Source: an uncultured Prevotellaceae bacterium (GTDB lineage: Bacteria > Bacteroidota > Bacteroidia > Bacteroidales > Bacteroidaceae). Taken from it: a stretch of DNA of 64,000 bases. The position numbers and the translations under genes were made by a program. Every line of letters begins with the position of its first letter. Position 1 is the first letter of the stretch. The DNA lies in assembly GCA_902761605.1 (NCBI GenBank), contig CACWLC010000001.1, forward strand, positions 1-64,000, given 5' to 3'. The notes under the pieces were generated by a model. The model saw only the letters and a list, made by a program, of their open reading frames with translations. It did no database searches and had not been told where the DNA came from. This document shows, piece by piece, positions 39,292 through 48,095 of the stretch.

Positions 39292-40917
39292 ATGAAACTA
39301 AGAAATATTTTATCTGCTGCAGCTTTGTCACTGTTTACGTTAGGCCTAACATCTTGTGTAGGTGATCTTCACGTGGACAGCATCAACCCACAGCAGGAAC
39401 AGGCACTTAATCTTGATGCGCTGTTCAATAAGATGTACGCCAACCTTTCGGTAACAGGCCAGAAAGGACCTGACGGCAACGGAGACCTCGATGATATTGA
39501 TGAGGGAACATCTGGATTGATTCGTAACCTGTGGAACCTTAACGAGTTGTCTACCGATGAGGCAAAATGTATCTGGGGTGACCCTGGTATTCCTGAGCTG
39601 AACCACAACTCATGGAGTGATGCTCATCCTCTTTCACAGGCACTCTACTATCGTCTGTATTTCGGCATTACACTTGCCAACCACTATCTTGAAGAGACTG
39701 AAGGTTCTTCTGACACAAATGTTCTGACTCAGCGTGCAGAGGCTCGTTTCATGCGTGCATTACATTATTATTATCTGCTCGACCTTTATGGAAACGTAAG
39801 TATTGTTGAGAAGATTTCTAAGGATTTGTCTTCACAATCTACTCGTTCACAGGTTTTCGAATTCATTGAGAAGGAACTGAAAGCTATTGTTGGCGAGGGC
39901 GGTTCAAACGAAGTATTAGCCGATAAGCGTGCAAAATACGGACGTGCTGACAAGGTTGCTGGTTATATGCTCTTGGCTCGCCTCTATCTTAACTCTGCAG
40001 TTTACACTGGCACAGCTCGTTGGCAGGAGGCAAAGACTTACGCTGATAAGGTTATCGCATCTTCATATCATCTTAACACTACTGGCACAAGCACCTATAG
40101 TGCATTCCAGCTCTTGTTCATGGGTGATAATGATACAAATGGTGCACAAGATGAAATTCTGCTTCCAGCTCTTTACGATGGTCAGCAGACACAGTCTTGG
40201 GGCGGTACACTCTTCATCTTGGCTTCAACTATCAATAGTAAGGTGACAGACCCAGCTAAGGGTAACTATCCTGTAGGAACAACTCAGGCTTGGGGTGGTA
40301 ACCGTACAACAAAGCAATTTGCCATGAAGTTCTTTGATGAGAAGGAAAAAGTGCCCGAGGGTAATCCTTTCGTTGTGGCAAAGTATGCAAAAGACGATCG
40401 CGCATTGTTCTACACCTTAGAGCGTAAGATGTCTATGAGTGATGAGGGTGACTTTGAAAAGGGCTTTGGATATATCAAGTTCTTAAACGTTCATGCAAAG
40501 ACGGGTTCTCCTAGTGATGACCGTTTCATGGATACAGACTTCCCAATGCTTCGCGTTGCTGAGGCATACCTCACTTCTGCAGAAGCTGATGCTCGTATGA
40601 ACAATGGTGCTTGTACTTCTGACGGTGTTTCTAAGATCAATGCTCTCCGTGCTCGCGCAAATGCAGCAGCAGTAACAGCATTCGACCTCGAAGATCTTTG
40701 TGACGAGTGGGCTCGTGAGTTCGCATTTGAGGCAATCCGCCGTCCTACTCTGATTCGCTTCGGTAAGTTCGGAGGCCAGATTGGTTACAAGTGGGAATGG
40801 ATGGGAGGCGACAAGGAAGGTGCTCGCTTCAGTGAGAACTTCAACATCTTCCCAATTCCTGTCAACGTGCTCAACACTAACGGCAATATGAAGCAGAATC
40901 CTGGATATGCTGACTAA
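39292..40917 (+). CDS. susD: SusD-like starch-binding outer-membrane lipoprotein
   Basis: This 541-residue lipoprotein has a lipobox at LTSC (Cys22), followed by VGDLHVDSINPQQEQ, which resembles the start of starch-type SusD proteins. It has a helical SusD-like N-terminal half and a RagB/SusD C-terminal domain with ARANAAAV and EWAREFAFEAIRRPTLIRFG. Length matches SusD (about 550). It caps SusC and binds starch helices at the surface. It lies 43 bp after susC and 35 bp before susE. Confidence 0.92.
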   Translation: MKLRNILSAAALSLFTLGLTSCVGDLHVDSINPQQEQALNLDALFNKMYANLSVTGQKGPDGNGDLDDIDEGTSGLIRNLWNLNELSTDEAKCIWGDPGIPELNHNSWSDAHPLSQALYYRLYFGITLANHYLEETEGSSDTNVLTQRAEARFMRALHYYYLLDLYGNVSIVEKISKDLSSQSTRSQVFEFIEKELKAIVGEGGSNEVLADKRAKYGRADKVAGYMLLARLYLNSAVYTGTARWQEAKTYADKVIASSYHLNTTGTSTYSAFQLLFMGDNDTNGAQDEILLPALYDGQQTQSWGGTLFILASTINSKVTDPAKGNYPVGTTQAWGGNRTTKQFAMKFFDEKEKVPEGNPFVVAKYAKDDRALFYTLERKMSMSDEGDFEKGFGYIKFLNVHAKTGSPSDDRFMDTDFPMLRVAEAYLTSAEADARMNNGACTSDGVSKINALRARANAAAVTAFDLEDLCDEWAREFAFEAIRRPTLIRFGKFGGQIGYKWEWMGGDKEGARFSENFNIFPIPVNVLNTNGNMKQNPGYAD

Positions 40918-40952
40918 TAACAAAGTTGATTAACGTTTAAACGAAAACAATT

Positions 40953-42179
40953 ATGAAGAAATTAAGTATATTGGCCTCTCTGTTGATTGGAGTCTTTGCT
41001 TTCTCTTCCTGTGAGAGTGATCGCGATGACAATCCGACAATTGACTACAATGGGGCACAGCAGCTTGAAATGCTGATTCCTGTTATTGGACAGCAGACCA
41101 TCGATTTGCAGAATAGTAAATCGTTTGAGATCAAGGCTAAGTCTTCACCTAACTACGGTTTCCCAACTGCCGTTAAGTATGGTGCACAGATATCATTAGA
41201 TTCAAATTTCCCAGAGAATGCTACATACACTCTCAACGGAACAAGTACATCTCTCAACTATGAGGTTTTGACAAGCGATGTAAATAAAGGTCTGCTTACT
41301 CTAAGAGGCGTTGAGAACATGGATGGTTTCTTAGATGCATTTACAGACCAGGAGCGTTCTAAGGGCATGCCTTTGTATATCAGAATGACAGCAAAGCTTG
41401 TAAATGCTCAGAGTGATGATAATCGTACTTTTACTACATCAAATAGTGTCGCTATCAACGTACTACCATTCTTCGTTGAGACTAAGGAGGTATTACCAGA
41501 ACTGTGGGCACTTACTGGAGGTATTATTGCTGACGGCTCTTGGAGCAACTCTAGAGACCAGGTTGGTAAGGGTATGATGACCATGTATGTAAAGGCTGAT
41601 GAAGTATATAGCAAGTCTACAGGTTTAGGTATAATCGAGTACGTTGGTTACTTCCCAGCTGGTGAATTCAAGATTATCGCTCCTGCAGGATTCGGTAACT
41701 GGAACTATGGAATGTGTGGAGGTAATGAGGTTGATGGTGGTCATGTATATCGCGATGGCGGTGATGATCCTGGCAATATCAAGATTACTACAGCCGGCCA
41801 CTACACTCTGACGTTAAATACAGAGTTGCATACCCTGAAGATTACTCCATATGAGAAGGATGTTAAGGTATTCTCAAAGATCACCATCCCAGGTAGCCAT
41901 AATGGTTGGAACCAGGTTGACGGTAATGAGATGACTCCTGTAACGACAATTGCTGGTGGTGAGAATCACGACTGGGTAACCGAGATTACACTCAGCGCTG
42001 ACAGTGAAGTTAAATTTGCTGCCGATGGTGCATGGGATGACAACTGGGGTAATGCCGCATTCCCATTCGGAATCGGAACTCAGAATGGTGCAAACATCAA
42101 GGCTCTGGCAGGTAAGTATAAGGTATTCTTCAATGATATCACCGGTGCTTACTTCTTTAGCGAAATCACAGAAGAATAA
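40953..42179 (+). CDS. susE: SusE-like surface starch-binding lipoprotein
   Basis: This 408-residue lipoprotein has the lipobox FSSC (Cys20) followed by acidic ESDRDDNP, an export-to-surface signature of Bacteroidota lipoproteins. After an N-terminal Ig-like SusE domain (about 25-170) there appear to be two carbohydrate-binding modules, one around WALTGGIIADGSWSN (about 185-290) and one around GSHNGWNQVDGNEM (about 310-405), matching the two starch sites of SusE. It helps hold starch near the SusCD pore and is not catalytic. Confidence 0.87.
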   Translation: MKKLSILASLLIGVFAFSSCESDRDDNPTIDYNGAQQLEMLIPVIGQQTIDLQNSKSFEIKAKSSPNYGFPTAVKYGAQISLDSNFPENATYTLNGTSTSLNYEVLTSDVNKGLLTLRGVENMDGFLDAFTDQERSKGMPLYIRMTAKLVNAQSDDNRTFTTSNSVAINVLPFFVETKEVLPELWALTGGIIADGSWSNSRDQVGKGMMTMYVKADEVYSKSTGLGIIEYVGYFPAGEFKIIAPAGFGNWNYGMCGGNEVDGGHVYRDGGDDPGNIKITTAGHYTLTLNTELHTLKITPYEKDVKVFSKITIPGSHNGWNQVDGNEMTPVTTIAGGENHDWVTEITLSADSEVKFAADGAWDDNWGNAAFPFGIGTQNGANIKALAGKYKVFFNDITGAYFFSEITEE

Positions 42180-42197
42180 TTTAAATGTCAAGAAACT

Positions 42198-43649
42198 ATG
42201 AAGTTTAAATCATATTTATTAGCAGGAATGGCCATTTTCGCAATGGCCTCCTGCAACGAAGACTTCGGCGACTGGACAGCCCAGAAGGTGAATGAGCAGG
42301 AAGCTGTATACACAGCTGGTAACAATAGCGTTGTAGCAACAGCCGTTGAGAATATCAATTTTGCAAATGTTGCAGAAGGAACGGAGCGTATCAAGATTGC
42401 TAATCTTACTCCTATTTCCTCAACAGATCCAAAAGCCAAGGAAGCTACATATAAGGTAACATTCGACGAGCAGGTATCATTCGATATGAATGCTGACGGC
42501 ACAATGGCCTTTCAGGATCTTAAGAACTACATTGAGGTTACCTATGGTCGTCGTCCTGTAGAAAGAACTATTGAGGCTGTTATCACAGCAAACATCAGTG
42601 CTCCTATAGATGAAGATAATAGCAACAACTACCGCTTTGTTTCTGAGCCATTCAAGATCAGTGCTACTCCTGTAGCTCCAAACATTGAGGAAGCATACTA
42701 TTATATTGGTGCTACCACCAATTGGGATCCATCTAATATGACATACAAGCTCACTAATGGTGGTGGCGATGTTTATGATGATCCTGTTTTCACATGTATT
42801 GTTCCGGCTCCAAAGAATGCTGATGGTAGTCGTGCTGACAACTGGATGAAGATTGCTCCTGCATCAGCATTTGCTAGCGATGATTTCTGGGGATCAAAGG
42901 GCTTTGTATGTGCTGTAGAAGATGGTAATGGTGACCTTAGTGGCAGATTCGCCATCGATGGTGGCGCTTGGAACTTCCCTGCATCTGATGGTGCTGTAGC
43001 TTACAAGCTTTCATTCAACATGCTTGATCAGACTTATGAAGTTACTCCTTTGAATTTTGACAAGTACATATTCTTCATTGGTGCTACTGATGGTTGGACT
43101 AATGCTGAACAGAAACTGGTTGGTGAAAACTTTGATGGCAAGTATACGGGTTACTTATACTGCGCTGATCCAAATGGATGGGGTAATGCATTCAAGTTCC
43201 AGAAAATTGCTGGCGACTGGGGATCTCAGTTAAATAGCGGCTCATTCACAGGAGGTATCACTGGTGACTTTGCCGATGGCGGAGACAACATTAATGCAAC
43301 TGCCGGTGAAGGTGTATATTACGTTGAGATGGATCTGATTGCCTGCACACTGAAAGCTACATTCATTACTAACATGAATCTCGTTGGCGACTTTAATGGA
43401 TGGAATCAGGCTGACAATGCTCAGCAGATGACCTGGAATGCTACAGACTATTGTTGGGAGATCACAGGTGCAACGGTTAATACAAATGGTTGGAAGTTCA
43501 CTGCTAATAACTCTTGGGACATTAACCTCGGTGGTAAGACACTTGATAACCTGGTTGCTAACGGTGACAACATCACCGTTGCAGGTTCTACTATCAAGCT
43601 CTATCCTACTCGTAAGACCTCTGACAACATCTACTGCACAGTAGAGTAA
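42198..43649 (+). CDS. susF: SusF-like surface starch-binding lipoprotein
   Basis: This 483-residue lipoprotein has the lipobox MASC (Cys19) followed by acidic NEDFGDW. After an N-terminal SusE/F domain (about 20-165) three carbohydrate-binding repeats are visible, starting near IGATTNWDPSNM (about 175), IGATDGWTNAEQ (about 295) and VGDFNGWNQADN (about 395), as expected for SusF with three starch sites against two in SusE. It is the last gene of the operon and is followed by a strong terminator. Confidence 0.87.
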   Translation: MKFKSYLLAGMAIFAMASCNEDFGDWTAQKVNEQEAVYTAGNNSVVATAVENINFANVAEGTERIKIANLTPISSTDPKAKEATYKVTFDEQVSFDMNADGTMAFQDLKNYIEVTYGRRPVERTIEAVITANISAPIDEDNSNNYRFVSEPFKISATPVAPNIEEAYYYIGATTNWDPSNMTYKLTNGGGDVYDDPVFTCIVPAPKNADGSRADNWMKIAPASAFASDDFWGSKGFVCAVEDGNGDLSGRFAIDGGAWNFPASDGAVAYKLSFNMLDQTYEVTPLNFDKYIFFIGATDGWTNAEQKLVGENFDGKYTGYLYCADPNGWGNAFKFQKIAGDWGSQLNSGSFTGGITGDFADGGDNINATAGEGVYYVEMDLIACTLKATFITNMNLVGDFNGWNQADNAQQMTWNATDYCWEITGATVNTNGWKFTANNSWDINLGGKTLDNLVANGDNITVAGSTIKLYPTRKTSDNIYCTVE

Positions 43650-43670
43650 TCAGACAATCGAATAATCATC

Positions 43671-43703
43671 AGCGGGCGGCCCTTTACGAGCTGCCCGCTT
43701 TTG
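43671..43703 (+). terminator. Terminator of the susCDEF operon
   Basis: The stem AGCGGGCGGC/GCTGCCCGCT has ten pairs with one G-U, loop of nine, then TTTTG. It starts 22 bp after the susF stop. Confidence 0.82.
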
Positions 43704-43711
43704 TACACATG

Positions 43712-43751
43712 GGGTCAGGACAGTCGTGTAATTGCACATTGATCCTGACCC
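43712..43751. repeat. REP-like long hairpin between convergent genes
   Basis: The arms GGGTCAGGA and TCCTGACCC pair perfectly over nine bases. The interior CAGT-C-GTG and CAC-ATTG pairs again around a TAATTG loop, so almost all 40 bases fold into one hairpin, followed on the plus strand by AATTTTTTG. It can serve as a second susF terminator, but its form also recalls a dispersed REP-type palindrome. Confidence 0.65.
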
Positions 43752-43771
43752 AATTTTTTGTTAACTGAAAT

Positions 43772-44644
43772 CTATCCTATAGTAATCGTATATTTCGACA
43801 TGAATGATGCTCCTGGCAGGAGATGATTCATCAGGGGCTTGTCCTTGAACTCACCATCGAATCCACGAGGGTCTCCGATGCCATACCAAGGCTCGATGCA
43901 TACGAAAGGCGCCTGCTTGCCGTAAGGGCTCCAGAAAGCCACAACAGGCGTACGGAACTCTACTGTCACCTCAGCCACGCCTGCCTTGTTGAGCAGCTCA
44001 GCACGATGCAACTGGCACTTATGCACCTTGATAGAGTCATTACGCCATGTATTGTTTGAAAACTCCATCATTCCGTCCTCTGCCTCAACGAAAGGCACCT
44101 CGTCCATCTCGTGCGAGCTGTCAGGATAGCTGTGAAGAGCATCCATAGGGTCGGCATTATCCAGTCGGATACGGCCTTGCTGATCAGCTCCTGGCTTCAT
44201 GTCGGGCACGTTGAAAGCCGGATGACCTCCTATCTGGAAGTGTATCTCTCGAGTGTCTGTGTTATGCACGTGCCAAATCACTCCAATCTTGTTATCGTCG
44301 AGCACATAGCTAATCGACAGCGTAAAGTCGTATGGATATAGCTCCTTTGTCTTCTCTGACGACTCCAGGGCCAGAGTCACCTTGCGGTCGCTCTTGGAGA
44401 TAAGCGTAAACTCAGCATCTCGAGCGAATCCATGACGTGGAAGGTGATATTCCTTGCCATCTACGCGATAAGTCTCGTTATTCACACTGCAAACGATAGG
44501 AAACAATATCGGTGAGCGACGTCCCCAATACTTCGGATCTGCCTGCCAAAGATATTCCTTACCGTTTGCGTCCTTAATACTCTGGAGCTCTGCTCCCTTC
44601 TCTGATACGATGACCGTCAGCAGGTCGTTTTTAAGTTCTATCAT
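43772..44644 (-). CDS. Aldose 1-epimerase family protein
   Basis: This 290-residue cytoplasmic protein has the galactose-mutarotase-like beta-sandwich sequence pattern (GAELQSIKDANGKEYLWQAD at the N-terminus, LPRHGFARD around 66-74, and FQIGGHPAFNVP around 137-148, with conserved His residues). Members interconvert sugar anomers or, in the YeaD-like branch, hexose 6-phosphate anomers. It is convergent with susF and is read from its own promoter about 170 bp upstream. A link to starch-derived glucose is plausible but not shown. Confidence 0.85.
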   Translation of the reverse strand: MIELKNDLLTVIVSEKGAELQSIKDANGKEYLWQADPKYWGRRSPILFPIVCSVNNETYRVDGKEYHLPRHGFARDAEFTLISKSDRKVTLALESSEKTKELYPYDFTLSISYVLDDNKIGVIWHVHNTDTREIHFQIGGHPAFNVPDMKPGADQQGRIRLDNADPMDALHSYPDSSHEMDEVPFVEAEDGMMEFSNNTWRNDSIKVHKCQLHRAELLNKAGVAEVTVEFRTPVVAFWSPYGKQAPFVCIEPWYGIGDPRGFDGEFKDKPLMNHLLPGASFMSKYTITIG

Positions 44645-44822
44645 ATTAAGCCTCTTTAAGTTTTTTAGAAATTACATATCAATGCCGTAAAGACTGTTAA
44701 TTATTTTCTTTGTCGCCATTCGGGCTCTCAATTTTGGCTCTGCCCAGGAAAAATTCCCTCGTGCACCAGGAAAAATTTTCTCCCTGCCTAGGCCGCAAAA
44801 AAATCATCCTCTTTTGACATTG

Positions 44823-44830
44823 CAAAGATA
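44823..44830 (-). promoter_or_regulatory. -7 element for the epimerase gene
   Basis: The minus strand reads TATCTTTG (TAnnTTTG), 178 bp before the start codon, which implies a long leader. Confidence 0.55.
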
Positions 44831-44923
44831 CGAACATTTTCACGCCATAACAAATATTTGTTTTAAAACTTCTAGTTAAAATTTGTAAAGTCAAAAATGG
44901 TATTTATTTGGAATACTCGAAAC

Positions 44924-45128
44924 CGTCACAGCGTCACTGCGTCATTTTTGATTTTTGTAAATATGCACGTTTTTCGCCCGCAAAACTCAAAATATACGTA
45001 CCTTATATATAATATATTAAATAATTAATAAATATTAACCATTATTCTCTATTGTCTCTGCGTGCATATCTGTTTTTCTAAAAAAGACGCTGTGACGCAG
45101 TGACGCTTATGACGCTTATAGGTATGAC
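44924..45128. repeat. Inverted arrays of TGACGC/GTCAC boxes around AT-rich core
   Basis: The left arm (44924-44945) has three GTCA boxes 8 bp apart (CGTCACAGCGTCACTGCGTCA). The right arm (45086-45115, extending to 45128) has four to five TGACGC boxes in the opposite sense, mostly 8-9 bp apart. The core between them (about 140 bp) is strongly AT-rich with TATATATAATATATT. The layout is the same as at 10449-10581, although the box sequence differs. Confidence 0.65.
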
Positions 45129-45152
45129 GTCTACAATTAGTAAACTCAAGGG

Positions 45153-46073
45153 TTAACGACCAACAAAGGCCCTTATCAGGCTGATATATTCCGTCTTGTG
45201 TTCCTTATAGGACAAGGCATGCTCAGCACCTGAGGCTACCCAGAGCTGTTTTGGCTCTGGCTTAGCCTCATAAAGTGGATAGACCATTTGCGAGGGCACG
45301 AAAGTGTCGGCATCACCATGAATGAACAGCATAGGATAATGGCACTTGCTTACTTGTTTTAAGGCCGAAGCCTCATCAAAACTCCAGCCATAGCGGAGGC
45401 GACAAAGCAGACTGGTGGAATGCATCAGAGGAAACTCAGGCAATCCGAACTGCTCTTTCAACTGTCCTGCAAACTCATCCCATACACAGGTATAGCCACA
45501 ATCCTCAACAAAACGCAGGTCCTTGATACCCTCGGGCATCTGTTCGCCAGACAACATCATCGTTGTGGCAGCTCCCATCGACACACCATGAACCACCATC
45601 GTATCAGCTTGGAAAGTCTTCATCCATTGCATCACATCAAGTCTGTCTTTCCAGCCCATCTGGATGGCCTCTCCCTCACTCTCACCACAGCCATGCAGCT
45701 CGGGCATGACGACATTATAGCCAAGTTCATGCTCATAGATACTGGCAAGCCAGAAGAACTTGATGGCGCAGTCACGCCAACCATGAACAACGATAGCTGT
45801 TCGACTGCTGCCTCTGTTGACATAGAAAGCATGATGTCTCTCACCCGTAGGCATCGTGAGGAATGTATCTCGCAAGGCATCAATACCCCTTAAGCTGTCA
45901 ACCCACTCCTTGCTCTCAGGATAGGCTTCGAACTGCTGCTGATAACAGGAATCAGTATCCATTCTGTTAGGATCAGGTGCCAACGAATAGTCGAGCATAT
46001 AAAAGCTACCACCAACCAGCGCTATCACAAAAACAGCCACCACTATAACCAATGTCCACAATAGTTTTTTCAT
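45153..46073 (-). CDS. Membrane-anchored alpha/beta hydrolase
   Basis: This protein of about 306 residues has an N-terminal hydrophobic anchor (about 5-28, MKKLLWTLVIVVAVFVIALV) and an alpha/beta-hydrolase domain. The oxyanion region is VVHGWRD, the nucleophile elbow GxSxG is HGVSMGA, and a late FIHGDADTFVP followed by GAEHALSY supplies the acid and His of the triad. The frame opens at 46085, but the -7 element at 46096-46103 puts the transcript start at about 46089, so the ATG at 46073 is preferred. The family contains esterases, acyltransferases and peptidases; the substrate is unknown. It is divergent from the amylase gene. Confidence 0.8.
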   Translation of the reverse strand: MKKLLWTLVIVVAVFVIALVGGSFYMLDYSLAPDPNRMDTDSCYQQQFEAYPESKEWVDSLRGIDALRDTFLTMPTGERHHAFYVNRGSSRTAIVVHGWRDCAIKFFWLASIYEHELGYNVVMPELHGCGESEGEAIQMGWKDRLDVMQWMKTFQADTMVVHGVSMGAATTMMLSGEQMPEGIKDLRFVEDCGYTCVWDEFAGQLKEQFGLPEFPLMHSTSLLCRLRYGWSFDEASALKQVSKCHYPMLFIHGDADTFVPSQMVYPLYEAKPEPKQLWVASGAEHALSYKEHKTEYISLIRAFVGR

Positions 46074-46095
46074 AAAGATATTCATTTTTATGGTG

Positions 46096-46103
46096 CAAAG
46101 TTA
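46096..46103 (-). promoter_or_regulatory. -7 element for the alpha/beta hydrolase gene
   Basis: The minus strand reads TAACTTTG (TAnnTTTG), 22 bp before the preferred ATG at 46073. Confidence 0.55.
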
Positions 46104-46154
46104 CAAAACAATCTGATATTTGGAGCGTAACTTCATGTTAATTCTTGCAAAAGA

Positions 46155-46164
46155 CAAACGTTTG
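46155..46164. promoter_or_regulatory. LacI-type operator before the amylase gene
   Basis: Palindrome CAAACGTTTG in the context GACAAACGTTTGCA, sharing the core and the right flank of the site before susC. Its centre is 66 bp from the centre of the amylase -7 element. Confidence 0.7.
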
Positions 46165-46221
46165 CACAACGTAACTTGCACTAATATAGCCCTTTGGAGT
46201 ACAACAAATCATATTTTTATA

Positions 46222-46229
46222 TACTTTTG
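46222..46229 (+). promoter_or_regulatory. -7 element for the amylase-GH53 operon
   Basis: TACTTTTG (TAnnTTTG), 32 bp before the amylase ATG. Confidence 0.6.
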
Positions 46230-46261
46230 CACCAGTATCAACAATCAAAATTATATAGCTT

Positions 46262-48091
46262 ATGCAAAGACTTTACGCAACTTTTATCGCCCTCATCACA
46301 GCCATCTCACTCTCAGCACAAGGCTGGCCATCAAATTATGACGGAGTAATGCTACAAGGATTTTTCTGGGATTCCTTCAATGATACTCAGTGGACACGCT
46401 TGGAAAAGCAAGCAGACGAACTGGCCACAACCTTCGACCTGATATGGGTACCCCAGAGTGGAAACAGCGGTGGCACATCTATGGGCTATGATGACCTATA
46501 CTGGTTTAACCAGAACAGCAGTTTTGGGAGTGAGGCAGACCTACGCTCAATGATCAAGACTTTCAAGCAAAAGGGCATCAGCACCATTGCCGACGTGGTG
46601 ATAAATCACCGCAAGAATGTAAGCAACTGGGTGGACTTCCCTAAGGAGACATATAATGGTGTCACCTACGAACTGACATCTACAGACATCTGCGCCAACG
46701 ATGACGGTGGAGAAACAAAAAAATGGGCCGACAAGAACGGCTACAGTCTCAGTAAAAACGATGATACAGGAGAAGGCTGGGGCGGCATGCGCGACCTGGA
46801 CCACAAAAGCGAGAATGTACAGAAGAATGTCAAGGCTTATCTCGACTTCTTACTTAATGATCTGGGGTATACGGGATTCCGTTATGACATGGTTAAAGGC
46901 TACAGCGCCTCCTTCACTGGTCTTTATAACAGCTCTGCCGGTGTTAATTACTCTGTAGGAGAATACTGGGACGGTAACGCCACAACCGTAAAAAACTGGA
47001 TCAATGGAACAAAAGTAGATGGAAAGATTCAAAGTGCCGCTTTTGACTTCCCTTTCCGATATACTGTTCGTAATGCACTCAGAGGCAGTAATAATGATAA
47101 TAACAGCAAAAACTGGAAACAGGATCCAGACTTCACCTTGCTGTCTGCATCAAGTATCATGTCAGACGCCAACTATCGTCAGTATGCCGTTACCTTCGTG
47201 GAAAACCACGACACAGAGAAACGGTCTAACGCTGATCAAGACCCGATACGTAAAGATACCATTGCTGCCAATGCCTTCATGCTGGCTATGCCAGGAACCC
47301 CATGCGTATTTCTTAAACACTGGAAAGACTATAAGCAGGAGATCGCCAATATGGTGGCAGTGCGCAAGGCTGTGGGCATCACCAACACCAGTGAAACAAA
47401 AAACATAGCATCCAATAAGGACTACTATGCAGTAGAGACGACTGGCAGCAAAGGCAAATTGCTCTGTGTTGTAGGCACTAAGGCTGACAGCTATCAGCCT
47501 GCAGGGACAGAATGGAAGAAAACCATCAGTGGCTACCACTACGCTTATTACGTCAGCGGTATCACCCCTGAGAGTATCACATATCCGACATTTAAACCCA
47601 GCGATTTCGATAAATATACCATAACCATTAGAGTGAATGTCGATCAGGTGAACTGGAACAGAGTAAACTTCTGGACATGGGGTGGCGATGATAGTCATGG
47701 TCCAAAGAACGGAAACTGGCCTGGCGACCAAATAACAAACACCACAGAAGTGGGAGGCAAGACATGGTATACACAGACCTACACAATAAATGAGGACTAC
47801 GATGCAGTAAGCTTCGTATTCAGCACCGGTACAGGCAGTCCACAAACCGTCGATGTAACAAATGTCACCACAGACAAGTTCTTTGAGATTTCCACATCAA
47901 AGGAAGGTGAAAAGCACTTAGTAAACGATGTAACAGCTGTGTACACAGCTATTAGTCCTGTGATCACTGATGCTATCGGCAACGGGAATGTTTACAGCCT
48001 CGATGGGCGTCTCGTTCGCACGGATGGCAAGCTGGAGAATCTGCCTAAGGGTATTTATATCGTTAATAAGAAGAAGGTAATACTTAAGTGA
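46262..48091 (+). CDS. Secreted GH13 alpha-amylase with starch-binding module and sorting tail
   Basis: This 609-residue exported amylase cuts alpha-1,4 bonds of starch outside the outer membrane. The signal peptide is about 1-19 (LSAQG), then a GH13 barrel (about 20-400) with nucleophile Asp209 (FRYDMVKG), acid/base Glu234 (VGEYWDG) and Asp317 (ENHDTE). A CBM26-like starch-binding module follows (about 455-545, FWTWGGDD) and then a Por-type C-terminal tail (about 560-609, NVYSLDGRLV and final KKKVILK), so export is by the type IX system. It takes the role that the lipoprotein SusG has in Bacteroides. A LacI-type operator upstream ties it to the starch locus. Confidence 0.9.
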   Translation: MQRLYATFIALITAISLSAQGWPSNYDGVMLQGFFWDSFNDTQWTRLEKQADELATTFDLIWVPQSGNSGGTSMGYDDLYWFNQNSSFGSEADLRSMIKTFKQKGISTIADVVINHRKNVSNWVDFPKETYNGVTYELTSTDICANDDGGETKKWADKNGYSLSKNDDTGEGWGGMRDLDHKSENVQKNVKAYLDFLLNDLGYTGFRYDMVKGYSASFTGLYNSSAGVNYSVGEYWDGNATTVKNWINGTKVDGKIQSAAFDFPFRYTVRNALRGSNNDNNSKNWKQDPDFTLLSASSIMSDANYRQYAVTFVENHDTEKRSNADQDPIRKDTIAANAFMLAMPGTPCVFLKHWKDYKQEIANMVAVRKAVGITNTSETKNIASNKDYYAVETTGSKGKLLCVVGTKADSYQPAGTEWKKTISGYHYAYYVSGITPESITYPTFKPSDFDKYTITIRVNVDQVNWNRVNFWTWGGDDSHGPKNGNWPGDQITNTTEVGGKTWYTQTYTINEDYDAVSFVFSTGTGSPQTVDVTNVTTDKFFEISTSKEGEKHLVNDVTAVYTAISPVITDAIGNGNVYSLDGRLVRTDGKLENLPKGIYIVNKKKVILK

Positions 48092-48095
48092 TCGG

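Larger units (their letters stand above)
44645..45152. other. Gene-free stretch: leader, promoter and inverted TGACGC array
   Basis: This contains a leader of about 170 nt for the epimerase gene with a direct repeat CCAGGAAAAATT (44744-44755 and 44766-44777), the epimerase -7 element (44823-44830), and an AT-rich segment bounded by inverted arrays of GTCAC/TGACGC boxes (44924-44945 and 45086-45128). No coding sequence is convincing. Confidence 0.6.

Noticed and set aside
44697..44894. Minus-strand frame of 65 residues upstream of the epimerase gene
   Set aside because: It spans the -7 element and the leader repeats, and no domain or signal is visible.
45086..45128. Possible CRISPR or plasmid iterons in the TGACGC array
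   Set aside because: Units are only 8-9 bp without spacers, far too short for CRISPR, and no replication initiator gene is near.
47162..47845. Minus-strand open frame of 227 residues inside the amylase gene
   Set aside because: It is antisense to clear GH13 sequence with intact catalytic motifs and has Cys/Val-rich shadow composition.
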